DNA of 64,000 nucleotides from Dactylosporangium sp. AC04546. GTDB taxonomy: Bacteria > Actinomycetota > Actinomycetes > Mycobacteriales > Micromonosporaceae. How positions within the stretch are numbered: position 1 is the stretch's first letter; every line of letters begins with the position of its first letter. The stretch is taken from contig NZ_JAHYSG010000011.1 of NCBI RefSeq assembly GCF_022095675.1, positions 62,001 to 126,000 on the forward strand, read 5' to 3'. Shown piece by piece: positions 40,538 through 49,124 of the stretch. Under the pieces are notes generated by a model. The model was not told the DNA's origin. It saw only the letters and a list, made by a program, of their open reading frames with translations, and searched no databases. Made by a program: the position numbers and the translations under genes.

Positions 40538-41314
40538 GTGGCCGATGACGCTGAGGAGCTGGAGCGGCAGATCGAGCCGCTGCGGGTCCGCATGCGCGAG
40601 GCGGCCGCCGCCGGCGACCGCCCCCAGGTTGCCATGCTCAAGGCCGAGCTGCGCGCGCTCGAAGAGGCGTGGTACGACGCGCTCGAGGCGATGACCCCCG
40701 ACGACGGCCAGCCCGCCGGGTCGCGCCTGGTGCCCCTGCGCGAGCAGGTCCACAGCGCCCTCACGCTGCTCGCCGTCCCGGCCGCGCCGAAGCTGGTCGC
40801 CCAGGTGTACAACGCCTGCTACGGCGGCGACATGCGCGGCGAGAAGCTCACCAGCCTGCGGCGCGACGAGGAGCGCTCGTTCCGCACCGCGCCCTTCGCA
40901 AGGCCGTACTACCTCTGCGCCGCGCTCACCGCCGACCGCCTCGCACCCGTCCGCGGGCTGCTGGCGGTGTCGACGTGGGAGCTGGAGCAGCGCATCGTCG
41001 GCGCGCTCAGCCCGCGCGTCGACTTCCTCACCGCCGCGGTCAACATCGCCCGGCACGCGGAGCGGGTCGAGGTCGACCGCGCGACCGCCCGGCTGCTGTG
41101 GCTGTTCGCCGAGAACATCCCCGGGGCGGCCGACGGGATCGGCTCGACCAAGCCCGCCGCGGTGATCCGCGCCGCGGAGTCCGAACTCACCACCCACGCC
41201 GCAACCGACCGGTCGCACCGCGAAGCGGCCGCCGCCCGAGCCCGGACCCAGCTCGACGACGCGGGCCGCCTCTTCGGCAGCACCCTGAAGCCGGTGGAGG
41301 AAACACAGCGATGA
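40538..41314 (+). CDS. Hypothetical protein, first gene of the nine-gene operon
   Basis: The GTG at 40538 lies seven bases after TAGGGT, so the operon mRNA is probably leaderless. The 258-residue protein is largely helical: an N-terminal coiled-coil-like stretch (ADDAEELERQIEPLRVRMRE, AMLKAELRALEEAWYDAL), then VYNACYGGDMRGEKLTSLRR, YYLCAALTADRLAPVRGLL and a charged C-terminus. No signal peptide, membrane segment or known domain was recognised. It is followed by 82 bp containing a duplicated stretch (CCGGAGCGAAGCGGAGGA at 41323 and 41378) whose second copy supplies the next gene's ribosome site. Confidence 0.7.
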   Translation: MADDAEELERQIEPLRVRMREAAAAGDRPQVAMLKAELRALEEAWYDALEAMTPDDGQPAGSRLVPLREQVHSALTLLAVPAAPKLVAQVYNACYGGDMRGEKLTSLRRDEERSFRTAPFARPYYLCAALTADRLAPVRGLLAVSTWELEQRIVGALSPRVDFLTAAVNIARHAERVEVDRATARLLWLFAENIPGAADGIGSTKPAAVIRAAESELTTHAATDRSHREAAAARARTQLDDAGRLFGSTLKPVEETQR

Positions 41315-41396
41315 CCGGTTCCGGAGCGAAGCGGAGGAGGCCGGTCATCAGGGGCTCAGCGCGGAGGGCAGGCGGCCGGAGCGAAGCGGAGGACGC

Positions 41397-42512
41397 ATGA
41401 CCAGTGCCGACCAACGGCTCGACCACCTGCGCGGCCCGGTGCCGCCGGTGCCGCACAACGCCCGCACGATCGCCGCGCTCACCACCAACCCCGCCTGCTC
41501 CCGGCGCGCCGTCATGGACGCGGCCGGCATCGACAAGCGCCGGGTGGCCGCCCGGGTCGGGTTCCCCCCGCCGTACGGGCAGTCGCCGTTCGCGATCACC
41601 CGCACCCGCGCGTTCGAGGCGCAGGTCAAGGCCAACGGCTGCGCCGAGCTGCTGCGGATGCTGCGCGAGGTGCTCGGCCTGTCGATCCCCGAGGTGGCGT
41701 ACATCGACCTGGAGGAGGCCGGCGGGAACGCCTCCCCCGAGATCCGCCACGCGCTCGCGCGCCAGAAGCTCAATGCGGCGGACGCGGAAGGCACCCTGTT
41801 CGACCATCCGCTGCTGCGCCTCCCGGTCGGCGGGCGGCAGGTGTACCTGGAGCCGGACCTCATCGCGTTCCGCTACGAGGGCACCTTCTACATCATCGAG
41901 ATCAAGTCGTTCGCCGTCATCGACGGCCAGGCCGACGGCGGCAAGGTCGCCGCGGCCGCGGTGCAGTCGGCGGTCTACGTGGTCGCGCTGCGCCGCCTGC
42001 TCGCCGACCTCGGCCAGGACCCGGAGCGCGTCTCGCACGAGGTCGTCCTGGTCAACCCCGAGAACTTCGCGAACCACGCCGTCGCCACCAAGGTCGACGT
42101 GCGCCGCCAGCTCACCGTGCTCGACCGGCAGCTGGCCCGCATGAAGCGCATCGACACGCTGCTGGCGCCGCTCGACGACGACCTCACGTTCGACCTGGTG
42201 CCGGACCGCGACGGCAGCCCGACCCGCCCGGAGAGCGAGCTGCGGGACGCGCTGCAGCACATCACGGCCCGCTACTCCCCCGACTGCCTGGCGATGTGCG
42301 AGCTCTCGTACTTCTGCCGCGACGAGGCCCACGGCACCACGCACGCGCTGGGGCGGTCGGTGAGCGAGGAGCTCGGTAGCGTCGAGCGGATCGACACCGC
42401 GCTGGCCCTGGCCAGCGGACGGCTGGCTCCCTCCGTGGAGCAGCATGAGGCGGCAGGTGTACTGCGGGCAGCCCTGCGCCTGCGCAACGAGTGCTTCGGC
42501 CTGCCGGCATGA
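41397..42512 (+). CDS. RecB-like PD-(D/E)XK nuclease with four conserved-type cysteines
   Basis: The 371-residue protein has all core motifs of the RecB/Cas4 nuclease family: Glu74 (RAFEAQV), Asp154 (YLEPDLIAF), Glu168-x-Lys170 (YIIEIKSF) and Gln190-x3-Tyr194 (VQSAVYV). Cys34 lies at the N-terminus, and Cys297, Cys301 and Cys307 form C-x3-C-x5-C at the C-terminus. This is the one-plus-three arrangement that holds a 4Fe-4S cluster in AddB and Cas4. It should cut or resect DNA, and family members act as exonucleases. GGAGGA precedes the ATG. The next gene begins inside its stop. Confidence 0.82.
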   Translation: MTSADQRLDHLRGPVPPVPHNARTIAALTTNPACSRRAVMDAAGIDKRRVAARVGFPPPYGQSPFAITRTRAFEAQVKANGCAELLRMLREVLGLSIPEVAYIDLEEAGGNASPEIRHALARQKLNAADAEGTLFDHPLLRLPVGGRQVYLEPDLIAFRYEGTFYIIEIKSFAVIDGQADGGKVAAAAVQSAVYVVALRRLLADLGQDPERVSHEVVLVNPENFANHAVATKVDVRRQLTVLDRQLARMKRIDTLLAPLDDDLTFDLVPDRDGSPTRPESELRDALQHITARYSPDCLAMCELSYFCRDEAHGTTHALGRSVSEELGSVERIDTALALASGRLAPSVEQHEAAGVLRAALRLRNECFGLPA

Positions 42513-43981
42513 CGTCGCTCACCTCCCTCGCGCGCGCACTGGCGGCCCGGGACGAGACGGCCCAGCGGCTCACCACCGTGCGCCACACGCACGTCGCCGG
42601 CCGCCCGCTGGTACTGATCCCGCTCGCACTGGCTGGCGAGGCCAACGCCCCGCTGGCGGCACTGGTCGGCGACGATCCGGCCGCGCCGCGGCTGCTGATC
42701 GTGCCGCAGCCACGCAACCGCGACCAGCGGTTCGCGTTCGCGGCGGCGCTCGGCCGGCTGGTGGTGTCCTATGTGGACAGCTTCGCCCGCCACCAGGAGG
42801 AGCAGCGCGGGCGCCGCCGGTTCACCGACGCGCCACAGCTCGTCGTGCCCAACCCGGGCGGCGTCGAGTTCGTGCGGCTCTTCGGGCGCTCGACCCGGCT
42901 GCGCCGCATCTACGGCGAGTACGCGGTCGACCGGATCGTGCCGACGTTCGGCCGGTGGCTGACGTTCTTCGCGGAGCGGGCCGAGCACCCCGGCTCGGCG
43001 CTCATGCTCGCGCTGACCAGCGAGCTCGGCGCGCACTGGGCGACCGGGCAGAGCGCGGTCGAGGACGCCAACCTGGCGGCGCTGATGGCCTGGCTCGACC
43101 CGCCGGCCGGGGTCTCGCCGTTCGAGGCGGCGCTGGAGGCCGAGGACACCGAGCGCTGGCCGCCGGCCGGCCCGGCGACCGACCCGGTGTTCGACAAGGC
43201 GCAGCTCGAGCCGGCCATCAACCGGTACGCCCGCAGCGACGGCGCCCCCGCCGCCCGGGCGCAGCTGGAGGCTGCGCTGGAGAGCCAGCTCGCGCCGACC
43301 TGGCGGCTCATGTGGCGGGGCCTGGAGCTGCTGCGCGCGCTGCCGCCCGGCTCGCGGGTCGAGTCGCGCTGGGCCGAGGACCGCGACGCCTACACCGACT
43401 ACGCCGGCTACCTCGCCGGCGAGAACCCGCTGCCCCAGCCGCGCCGCGACGGGGCCGTCGCCGCGGCCCGCCGGCTGGCCCGGCTGGAGCGGGCCCAGGC
43501 CCAGTACGACGCGCAGCGGGCGCTCGACGACCCCCTGGTCATGGCCGAGTACCGGCTGGCCGGCGAGGCGTTCGCCGGCGAGGTGGTGGCGGCCGAGCCG
43601 GACCGGATCGACGCCTCCGGCACCCGCCGCAAGCTGCGGCCGCGCATCACCGTGCGCACCCGGGACGGGCTGCGGCTCGGCGTCGGCGCCTCGGTGCTCT
43701 CGCCGGCCCGGCCGGCGCAGAAGGCGGAGCTGCGCGAGCTGACGCCGACCGCCGCCGGCCTGGAGGTACTGCTGGAGCTCACCGGAGGCATGGGCCGCTC
43801 ACACCAGGCCCCGGCCGGCAGCGTCCCCGCCGTCGGCGAGTGGGTCACCTACAGCACGCTGACCGACGCGTACCAGCCCGGCGGGCAGTTCCCGTCGGCC
43901 GCCGACACGCCGTGGACGCACGGCGGCCCGCCCCCGCCGCCGGAGCCCACCGAGGAGGACGCCGTGGAGGCCTGGTCATGA
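42509..43981 (+). CDS. Hypothetical protein of the nuclease/helicase operon
   Basis: The ATG at 42509 overlaps the nuclease stop (ATGA). The 490-residue protein is rich in Ala, Arg and Glu with few distinctive motifs: VEFVRLFGRSTRLRRIYGEY, RWLTFFAERAEHPGSAL, WRLMWRGLELLRALPPGSRV, ARRLARLERAQAQYDAQRAL. The last 130 residues are beta-rich (LRPRITVRTRDGLRLGVGA, VLLELTGGMG, VGEWVTYSTL) and resemble an OB- or SH3-like barrel, which could bind nucleic acid. It overlaps the helicase gene by four bases and therefore probably works with it. Confidence 0.7.
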   Translation: MTSLTSLARALAARDETAQRLTTVRHTHVAGRPLVLIPLALAGEANAPLAALVGDDPAAPRLLIVPQPRNRDQRFAFAAALGRLVVSYVDSFARHQEEQRGRRRFTDAPQLVVPNPGGVEFVRLFGRSTRLRRIYGEYAVDRIVPTFGRWLTFFAERAEHPGSALMLALTSELGAHWATGQSAVEDANLAALMAWLDPPAGVSPFEAALEAEDTERWPPAGPATDPVFDKAQLEPAINRYARSDGAPAARAQLEAALESQLAPTWRLMWRGLELLRALPPGSRVESRWAEDRDAYTDYAGYLAGENPLPQPRRDGAVAAARRLARLERAQAQYDAQRALDDPLVMAEYRLAGEAFAGEVVAAEPDRIDASGTRRKLRPRITVRTRDGLRLGVGASVLSPARPAQKAELRELTPTAAGLEVLLELTGGMGRSHQAPAGSVPAVGEWVTYSTLTDAYQPGGQFPSAADTPWTHGGPPPPPEPTEEDAVEAWS

Positions 43982-45276
43982 CTCAGGACATATTTCCCGC
44001 GGTGATGGCGGACCTGTTCGACGGGCCCGCGCGCGGGGTCGTCGTCGACTCGCCGCCCGGCGCCGGCAAGTCGACGCTGGTCGTGCGGGCCGCGCGGCAC
44101 ATCGCCGCGACCGGGGATCCGCTCGCCGTCGTGGCCCAGACCAACGAGCAGGTCGACGACCTGGTCGCCAACCTGGCCGCGCAGGCGCCGGAGCTGCCGA
44201 TCGGGCGGCTGTCGGCGCAGGGCTACGTCCCGGTGGCACGCATCTCCGGCCGCCCCAACGTCCAGGTCGACTCGGTCGTGGCCGGCCTCGGCGGATGTGC
44301 GGTCATCATCGGTACGGCGGCCAAGTGGGCCACCCTGACCGAGGGCTCGTGGCCGTGGGCGATCGTCGACGAGGCCTACCAGATGCGCTCCGACGCGCTG
44401 CTGCGGGTCGCCGGCCGGTTCGAGCGCACGCTGTTCGTCGGCGACCCGGGGCAGCTGGATCCGTTCTCGACGGTGGAGACCGAGCGCTGGGCCGGGCTGT
44501 CCTGGGATCCCCAGCTGAGCGCGGTGGCGGTGCTGCTGCGCCACAACCCGCACCTGCCCGTGCACCGCCTGCCGGTGTCCTGGCGGCTGCCGGCGACCGC
44601 CGCGCCGGTCGTCTCCGAGGCGTTCTACCCGTTCACGGGCTTCACCTCCGGTACCACTGCTGAAGAACGATCGATGGCGTTCGCCACCCGGGCGTTCGGC
44701 GCGTCGCCGCTCGACGCGACCCTGGCCACCGCCGCCGCGAGCGGGTGGGCGCTGCACGAGCTGCCGGCCAGGCACAGCATGCGCACCGACGCCGAGGTCG
44801 CCACCGCCTGCGCGCTGCTGGCCATGCGGCTGGTCGAGCGCGGCGCGGTCGCCGTGTCCGAGAAGGCGCCCGGTGGCGCGCCGGTCGGGCCGCAGCGGAT
44901 CGCGATCGGCACCGCCCACCGCGACCAGGCCGCCGCCGTGCGGCACTACCTGCCGGAGCACTCCGGGATCACCGTCGACACCGCCAACCGGCTCCAGGGC
45001 CGCGAGTACGACGTGACCATCGTCTGGCACCCCCTGTCCGGCCGCCGCGACGCGACCGCGTTCCACCTGGAGGCGGGCCGGCTGTGCGTGCTCGCCTCCC
45101 GGCATCGGCACGCGTGCATCGCCGTCGCGCGGGCGGGCATCTCGGAGCTGCTCGACGCGCACCCGTCGACCGGGCGGATGTACCTCAACGAGGTGGTCAA
45201 GTTCCCTGACGGCTGGGAGGCCAACCAGGCCGTGATGAGTCACTTGGAGCGCCATCGGGTGGTCGCCGGCGGCTAG
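43978..45276 (+). CDS. SF1 helicase/ATPase (UPF1/DNA2-like)
   Basis: The 432-residue protein has the superfamily 1 motifs in order: Walker A SPPGAGKST (25-33), AQTNEQVDDL (Ia), VDEAYQM (Walker B), GDPGQLDP (III), SWRLP (IV), TANRLQGREYDVTIV (V) and SRHRHACIAVA (VI). It lacks large 1B/2B insertions and so is compact, closest in pattern to UPF1/DNA2 type helicases that travel 5'-3' on single strands. It overlaps the previous gene (ATGA) and precedes the AAA+ gene by 10 bp. With the RecB-like nuclease it could form an unwinding and resection pair. Confidence 0.86.
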   Translation: MTQDIFPAVMADLFDGPARGVVVDSPPGAGKSTLVVRAARHIAATGDPLAVVAQTNEQVDDLVANLAAQAPELPIGRLSAQGYVPVARISGRPNVQVDSVVAGLGGCAVIIGTAAKWATLTEGSWPWAIVDEAYQMRSDALLRVAGRFERTLFVGDPGQLDPFSTVETERWAGLSWDPQLSAVAVLLRHNPHLPVHRLPVSWRLPATAAPVVSEAFYPFTGFTSGTTAEERSMAFATRAFGASPLDATLATAAASGWALHELPARHSMRTDAEVATACALLAMRLVERGAVAVSEKAPGGAPVGPQRIAIGTAHRDQAAAVRHYLPEHSGITVDTANRLQGREYDVTIVWHPLSGRRDATAFHLEAGRLCVLASRHRHACIAVARAGISELLDAHPSTGRMYLNEVVKFPDGWEANQAVMSHLERHRVVAGG

Positions 45277-45286
45277 AGTCGGCGGG

Positions 45287-46858
45287 GTGGCCGGCGACTT
45301 CCGCGACAATCTCGCGCAGCTGCTCAAGGCGCGGTTCCCCGTCCTGTACGTCGAGTCGTACGAGGAGCAGCGGGTCCTCACCGAGGTCGGGCGGGTGGCC
45401 GGCGACACGACCCAGCTGCGCACGCCGCGGCCGGTGTGGACCTGGTCGGCGAGCGACGGGCTGGTCCAGCCCGACGGCACGCCGCGGCGCGGCACCACCG
45501 AGCCCGAGGCCGCGCTGGAGGCGATGCTGCGGATCAACCAGCCCGCCGTGTTCGTCTTCATGGACCTGCACACGGCGCTGGGCAGCACCGACCGGCCGGG
45601 CAGCCCGGTCGTCGTGCGGCGGGTCCGCGACGCGGCGGCGGCGTTCAAGGCCGGCGACGCTCCCCGCACGCTGCTGCTCGTCTCGCCGGTCCTGCGGCTG
45701 CCGGTCGAGCTGGAGAAGGACGTCACGATCGTCGACTTCCCGCACCCGACCGAGGCCGAGATCCGCGCCCTGCTCGAGTCCATGATCGCCGACAACGCCG
45801 CGTCCGGGCGGATCCGCATCGACCTCGACGACGCCGGCCGGGAGCGGTTCGCGAAGGCGGCGGTCGGCCTGACGCTCCAGGAGGCGGAGAACGCCTTCGC
45901 CCGGGCCATGGTCAACGACAACACGCTCGACATCAGCGACGTCTCGGTCGTGCTGGAGGAGAAGCGGCAGACGGTCCGCAAGTCCGGGCTGCTGGAGCTG
46001 GTCAACACCGGCGTCGACCTGGGCGACGTCGGCGGCCTGGAGAACCTCAAGCGCTGGCTGGCCAAGCGGGACAACACCTGGCTGGCCGCGGCCACGCGGT
46101 TCGGGCTGCCGGCGCCCCGCGGCGTGCTCATCACCGGCGTGCCGGGCTGCGGAAAGTCGCTGACCGCGAAGGCCGTCGCCGCCGCCTGGGGCCTGCCGCT
46201 GCTGCGCCTGGACGTCGGCCGGGTGTTCTCCGGCATCGTCGGGTCGAGCGAGGAGAACATGCGCAGCGCGATCCGCATCGCGGAGGCCACCGCGCCGTGC
46301 GTGCTGTGGGTCGACGAGATCGAGAAGGGCTTTTCGTCCTCGACGGGCGACTCGGGCACCACCTCGCGGGTCTTCGCCACGTTCCTCACGTGGATGCAGG
46401 AGAAGTCGAAGGCGGTCTTCGTCATGGCGACCGCGAACGACATCGAGCGGCTGCCGCCGGAGCTGCTGCGCAAGGGCCGCTTCGACGAGATCTTCTTCGT
46501 CGACCTGCCCACGCACGCCGAGCGCGCCGCGATCTGGCGGCTGCACGTGGCCAAGCGCCGGTCGCTCACGCTCGACGACGCGGCGCTACGCGAGCTGTGC
46601 GACCTCAGCGCCGGGTGCTCCGGGGCGGAGATCGAGCAGGCGGTGATCGCCGGGCTGTTCGACGCCTTCGCCGAGCGCCGCGAGCTGCGCCACGACGACC
46701 TGATCCAGGCCACGGCCAACACGGTGCCGCTGAGCGTGACCCAGGCCGAGCGCCTGACCACGATCCGCACCTGGGCCGAGACCCGAGCGGTGGCGGCCAC
46801 GGCGGCCGAGGACTGGGACCTGGGCGGACCGGAGCGCGGACGTGCGGTGGAGTTCTAA
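45287..46858 (+). CDS. Ycf46-like AAA+ ATPase
   Basis: The 523-residue protein has an N-terminal degenerate P-loop-like half (PVLYVESYEEQRVL, AVFVFMDLHTALG) and a C-terminal AAA+ module. That module has Walker A GVPGCGKS (284-291), Walker B LWVDEIEKG, sensor 1 MATANDIERLP, the arginine-finger region LLRKGRFDEIFF and sensor 2 SGAEIEQAV. This is the layout of Ycf46 of algal plastids and cyanobacteria, whose role is poorly known. The GTG at 45287 lies 10 bp after the helicase gene. The downstream DUF1257-like and DUF2997-like genes are typical companions of Ycf46 proteins in bacteria. Confidence 0.86.
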   Translation: MAGDFRDNLAQLLKARFPVLYVESYEEQRVLTEVGRVAGDTTQLRTPRPVWTWSASDGLVQPDGTPRRGTTEPEAALEAMLRINQPAVFVFMDLHTALGSTDRPGSPVVVRRVRDAAAAFKAGDAPRTLLLVSPVLRLPVELEKDVTIVDFPHPTEAEIRALLESMIADNAASGRIRIDLDDAGRERFAKAAVGLTLQEAENAFARAMVNDNTLDISDVSVVLEEKRQTVRKSGLLELVNTGVDLGDVGGLENLKRWLAKRDNTWLAAATRFGLPAPRGVLITGVPGCGKSLTAKAVAAAWGLPLLRLDVGRVFSGIVGSSEENMRSAIRIAEATAPCVLWVDEIEKGFSSSTGDSGTTSRVFATFLTWMQEKSKAVFVMATANDIERLPPELLRKGRFDEIFFVDLPTHAERAAIWRLHVAKRRSLTLDDAALRELCDLSAGCSGAEIEQAVIAGLFDAFAERRELRHDDLIQATANTVPLSVTQAERLTTIRTWAETRAVAATAAEDWDLGGPERGRAVEF

Positions 46859-46867
46859 GGTTCTCCT

Positions 46868-47329
46868 ATGAGTGTGTCGTTGATTCTCGTGCCGCTCGCC
46901 GTGGCCGCCGTGAGCGCGGCGCACGGGCTGCGGGCGGGCCGGGACGAGCAGAACCGGGTCGTCTGCCAGGTCCAGACCCGGATGCGTGACGCCCAGCTGC
47001 TGACCGCGGCCCTGCACGACGCGGGCGCCGTGGTCACCGGCGCCGACCCCTCCGCCCAGGAGCTCAGGGCCGAGTGGAGCGGCGTGCAGGCCCGCTTCAC
47101 GCGCGGCACCGACGGCATCTGGGCGGCCCACTTCACCGGCGCGGTCGACGAGGAGCGCGCGGTCGACATCGTCCGGGCGATCGACGCCGCGTACGGCCGC
47201 CAGGTCCAGCAGGCCGTGCTCCGCCGGCTGCGCGAGCGCGCCCCGGCGGCCGGCCTGCGGCTGGAGTCGGAGACGGTGACGCGTGCCAACGAGGTGCGGA
47301 TGGTGTTCGCGGTCGAGGGAGGGGCATGA
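46868..47329 (+). CDS. DUF1257/Ycf35-like protein
   Basis: The 153-residue protein begins with a hydrophobic stretch (SVSLILVPLAVAAVSAAHGL). QVQTRMRDAQLLTAALHDAG, ARFTRGTDGIWAAHFTG and AIDAAYGRQVQQAVLRRLRE follow, and it ends ETVTRANEVRMVFAVEGG. The alternation of short strands and helices and its place between a Ycf46-like AAA+ and a DUF2997-like gene support a DUF1257 (Ycf35) assignment, but the match is weak by eye. It overlaps the next gene by four bases. Function is unknown in all organisms that I know of. Confidence 0.6.
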   Translation: MSVSLILVPLAVAAVSAAHGLRAGRDEQNRVVCQVQTRMRDAQLLTAALHDAGAVVTGADPSAQELRAEWSGVQARFTRGTDGIWAAHFTGAVDEERAVDIVRAIDAAYGRQVQQAVLRRLRERAPAAGLRLESETVTRANEVRMVFAVEGGA

Positions 47330-47550
47330 TGGCGGACCGCCCGCGCATCATCGTGACGGTGTCCGGCGACGGTACCGTGAGCGCCACGACCGAGGGCGTC
47401 TACGGCGGCGCCTGCCTCGACTACATCGCGCTGCTGGAGGACCTGCTGGAGGCCCGGACGGTCACCAGCGAGTACACCGCCGACTACACGCGCACCGCCG
47501 CCACCCGGGTCCAGACCGTGCAGCAGGACCAGGACATTGACCGCGCCTGA
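47326..47550 (+). CDS. DUF2997-like small protein
   Basis: The 74-residue protein starts at the ATG at 47326, inside the stop of the previous gene (a second ATG follows directly). RIIVTVSGDGTVSATTEGVY, GACLDYIALLEDLL and the C-terminal YTADYTRTAA match the DUF2997 pattern of a beta-hairpin with G-x-G followed by a Cys-bearing helix. It is a small partner protein in Ycf46/Ycf35 operons. The next gene's TTG start lies 14 bases before its stop. Confidence 0.65.
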   Translation: MMADRPRIIVTVSGDGTVSATTEGVYGGACLDYIALLEDLLEARTVTSEYTADYTRTAATRVQTVQQDQDIDRA

Positions 47551-48451
47551 GCCACCCGCCTGGGGTGCCTCCGACACGAGCTGGGGCGGCCCCGCGCCGC
47601 AGTGGGGCCCGGTGGACTCCGGCCCGGCCGTTCCTGGCGCGGCTGATCGGGGGCAGACGGGTCTCGGCCCGGCGAGCCCCGGCCCAGCGGCCTGGAGCGG
47701 CGTTGGTTCCGGCCCGGCGGCCTGGGGCGGCGTTGGTTCCGGCCCAGCCGCCTGGAGCGGCGCGCCGCATGCCGGTTGGGTCGTTCCTCCTCAGCCGCAG
47801 CCCACCCAGGCGGCCCGGCTGGGCTGGCGCATCAAGCACAGCTGGTGGCTGCTCTTCGCGCTCCTCGGCGTCGGCTGCCTGTCCGGGGTCGGCTTCCTCT
47901 ACATCGGCTTCCGCGCCCGCCGCCCGTCGTGGTGGGTGCCCGGCCTGGTGTACATGGCCCTCGCCTGGGCCGGCTTCGTCACCGTCGGCGCGCTTCCGAT
48001 CGAACATGTGCTGACCGACATCGGCTTGGCCGTGTACCTGCTGTCCTGGCTCGCCAGCATCGTCCACGCCGGACTGATCAACTCGGCCTGGCTGCGCTGG
48101 CGGGCGAACTACGTCCCGTGGTACGCCGCGCCCGTGGGCCTGGTCCCGCCGCCGACGTGGACGTCGCCGACGGCCCCGCTGGATGTCAACACCGCCACGT
48201 ATGAGCAGTTGGCCACGCTCCCCGGCGTCGGCCCCGAACTGGCTCACCGCATCCTGGTCGAGCGTCAGACGCGGGCAGGCTTCGGCAGCGTGGAGGAGGT
48301 CGCGCTGGCCCTGAGTATCCCGCCGCACCAGTTCGCCGGCCTGCGCCACCAGTTGACCTGCGTCCCGCTCGACCACGAGGCCTGGAAGGCACCATCCACG
48401 ACCGAGCACGAGCCGCCGCCGACAACCCCCGGACGCGTCATGGATGTCTGA
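47537..48451 (+). CDS. Membrane protein with C-terminal ComEA-like helix-hairpin-helix
   Basis: The TTG at 47537 is used because the frame overlaps the preceding stop and no better start exists. The 304-residue protein has a low-complexity Gly/Pro/Trp-rich N-terminus with a 10-residue repeat (SGPAAW). Four hydrophobic segments follow at about 100-185 (WWLLFALLGVGCLSGVGFL, VYMALAWAGFVTVG). A double HhH then reads LDVNTATYEQLATLPGVGPE and FGSVEEVALALSIPPHQFAG, which in ComEA binds DNA. It could tether the operon's DNA-acting enzymes to the membrane. The tail overlaps the radical-SAM gene by eight bases. Confidence 0.75.
   Translation: MTAPEPPAWGASDTSWGGPAPQWGPVDSGPAVPGAADRGQTGLGPASPGPAAWSGVGSGPAAWGGVGSGPAAWSGAPHAGWVVPPQPQPTQAARLGWRIKHSWWLLFALLGVGCLSGVGFLYIGFRARRPSWWVPGLVYMALAWAGFVTVGALPIEHVLTDIGLAVYLLSWLASIVHAGLINSAWLRWRANYVPWYAAPVGLVPPPTWTSPTAPLDVNTATYEQLATLPGVGPELAHRILVERQTRAGFGSVEEVALALSIPPHQFAGLRHQLTCVPLDHEAWKAPSTTEHEPPPTTPGRVMDV
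47678..47767 (+). repeat. 30-bp tandem repeat, three copies, inside the HhH protein gene
   Basis: Units beginning CCGGCCC at 47678, 47708 and 47738 share a GGCCTGGAGCGGCG-type core with few changes. They encode the repeated SGPAAW-(S/G)GVG segment of the low-complexity N-terminus. The copy number could vary between strains because the unit keeps the reading frame. Confidence 0.75.
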
Positions 48452-49118
48452 CCCCGACCAGATCCCGCGACCAGCGGCTGACCCGGACCGGGTGCCGCTC
48501 GCCCGCTTTCTCGCGTCGACCGTGGCCGAGGGGCCGGGCGTGCGCACCGCGGTCTGGGTGCAGGGCTGCTCGATCCGCTGCCCGGGCTGCTTCAACCCGC
48601 ACATGTGGGGCTTCCAGCCGGCCGAGCCGGTGACCACGGGCGACCTCGCCGCCCGCATCCTCGCGGCGGGCACGGAGGGGCTGACCCTGCTCGGCGGCGA
48701 GCCCTTCGACCACGCGGCCCCGCTGGCCCGGGTCGCCGCCGAGGTGGGCGCGGCTGGCCGCTCGGTCATGACGTTCAGCGGGTACACGACCGCGCAGCTC
48801 CGAAGGGCCGCCGCCGGCGGGCGCACCGACGTCCAGGCCCTCCTCGACGCGACCGACCTCCTGGTCGCGGGGCCGTTCCTGGCGGATCGCATCGACGCGG
48901 TACGGCCGTGGGTCGGCTCGACGAACCAGGAGTTCCTGCTGCTGACCGACCGCTTCCCGGCGATGCTAGACGCCGTCCGGGCCACGCCGGACCGCCTGGA
49001 GGTCACGGTGGCGGTGGACGGCAGCGTCGCCGTGAACGGCTGGGCCGACCCGGAGACGCTCGACGCCCTGCTCGCCGATCTCGATGCCCGCCGCCGGGGT
49101 GGCATCCAGCGGCCTTGA
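48444..49118 (+). CDS. Radical-SAM activase-like protein (4Fe-4S, NrdG-type)
   Basis: The 224-residue protein carries C-x3-C-x2-C at Cys42, Cys46 and Cys49 (QGCSIRCPGCFNPHMWG). A GG-E motif follows in LTLLGGEPFDHAAPL, then FSGYTTAQL and DLLVAGPFLADRIDAVRPW. This is the pattern of the short NrdG/PflA-type activating enzymes, which make a 5'-deoxyadenosyl radical from SAM. No glycyl-radical enzyme is nearby, so the target may be a protein or nucleic acid within the operon. It is the last gene, overlapping the HhH gene by eight bases. Confidence 0.83.
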   Translation: MSDPDQIPRPAADPDRVPLARFLASTVAEGPGVRTAVWVQGCSIRCPGCFNPHMWGFQPAEPVTTGDLAARILAAGTEGLTLLGGEPFDHAAPLARVAAEVGAAGRSVMTFSGYTTAQLRRAAAGGRTDVQALLDATDLLVAGPFLADRIDAVRPWVGSTNQEFLLLTDRFPAMLDAVRATPDRLEVTVAVDGSVAVNGWADPETLDALLADLDARRRGGIQRP

Positions 49119-49124
49119 TGGGCG

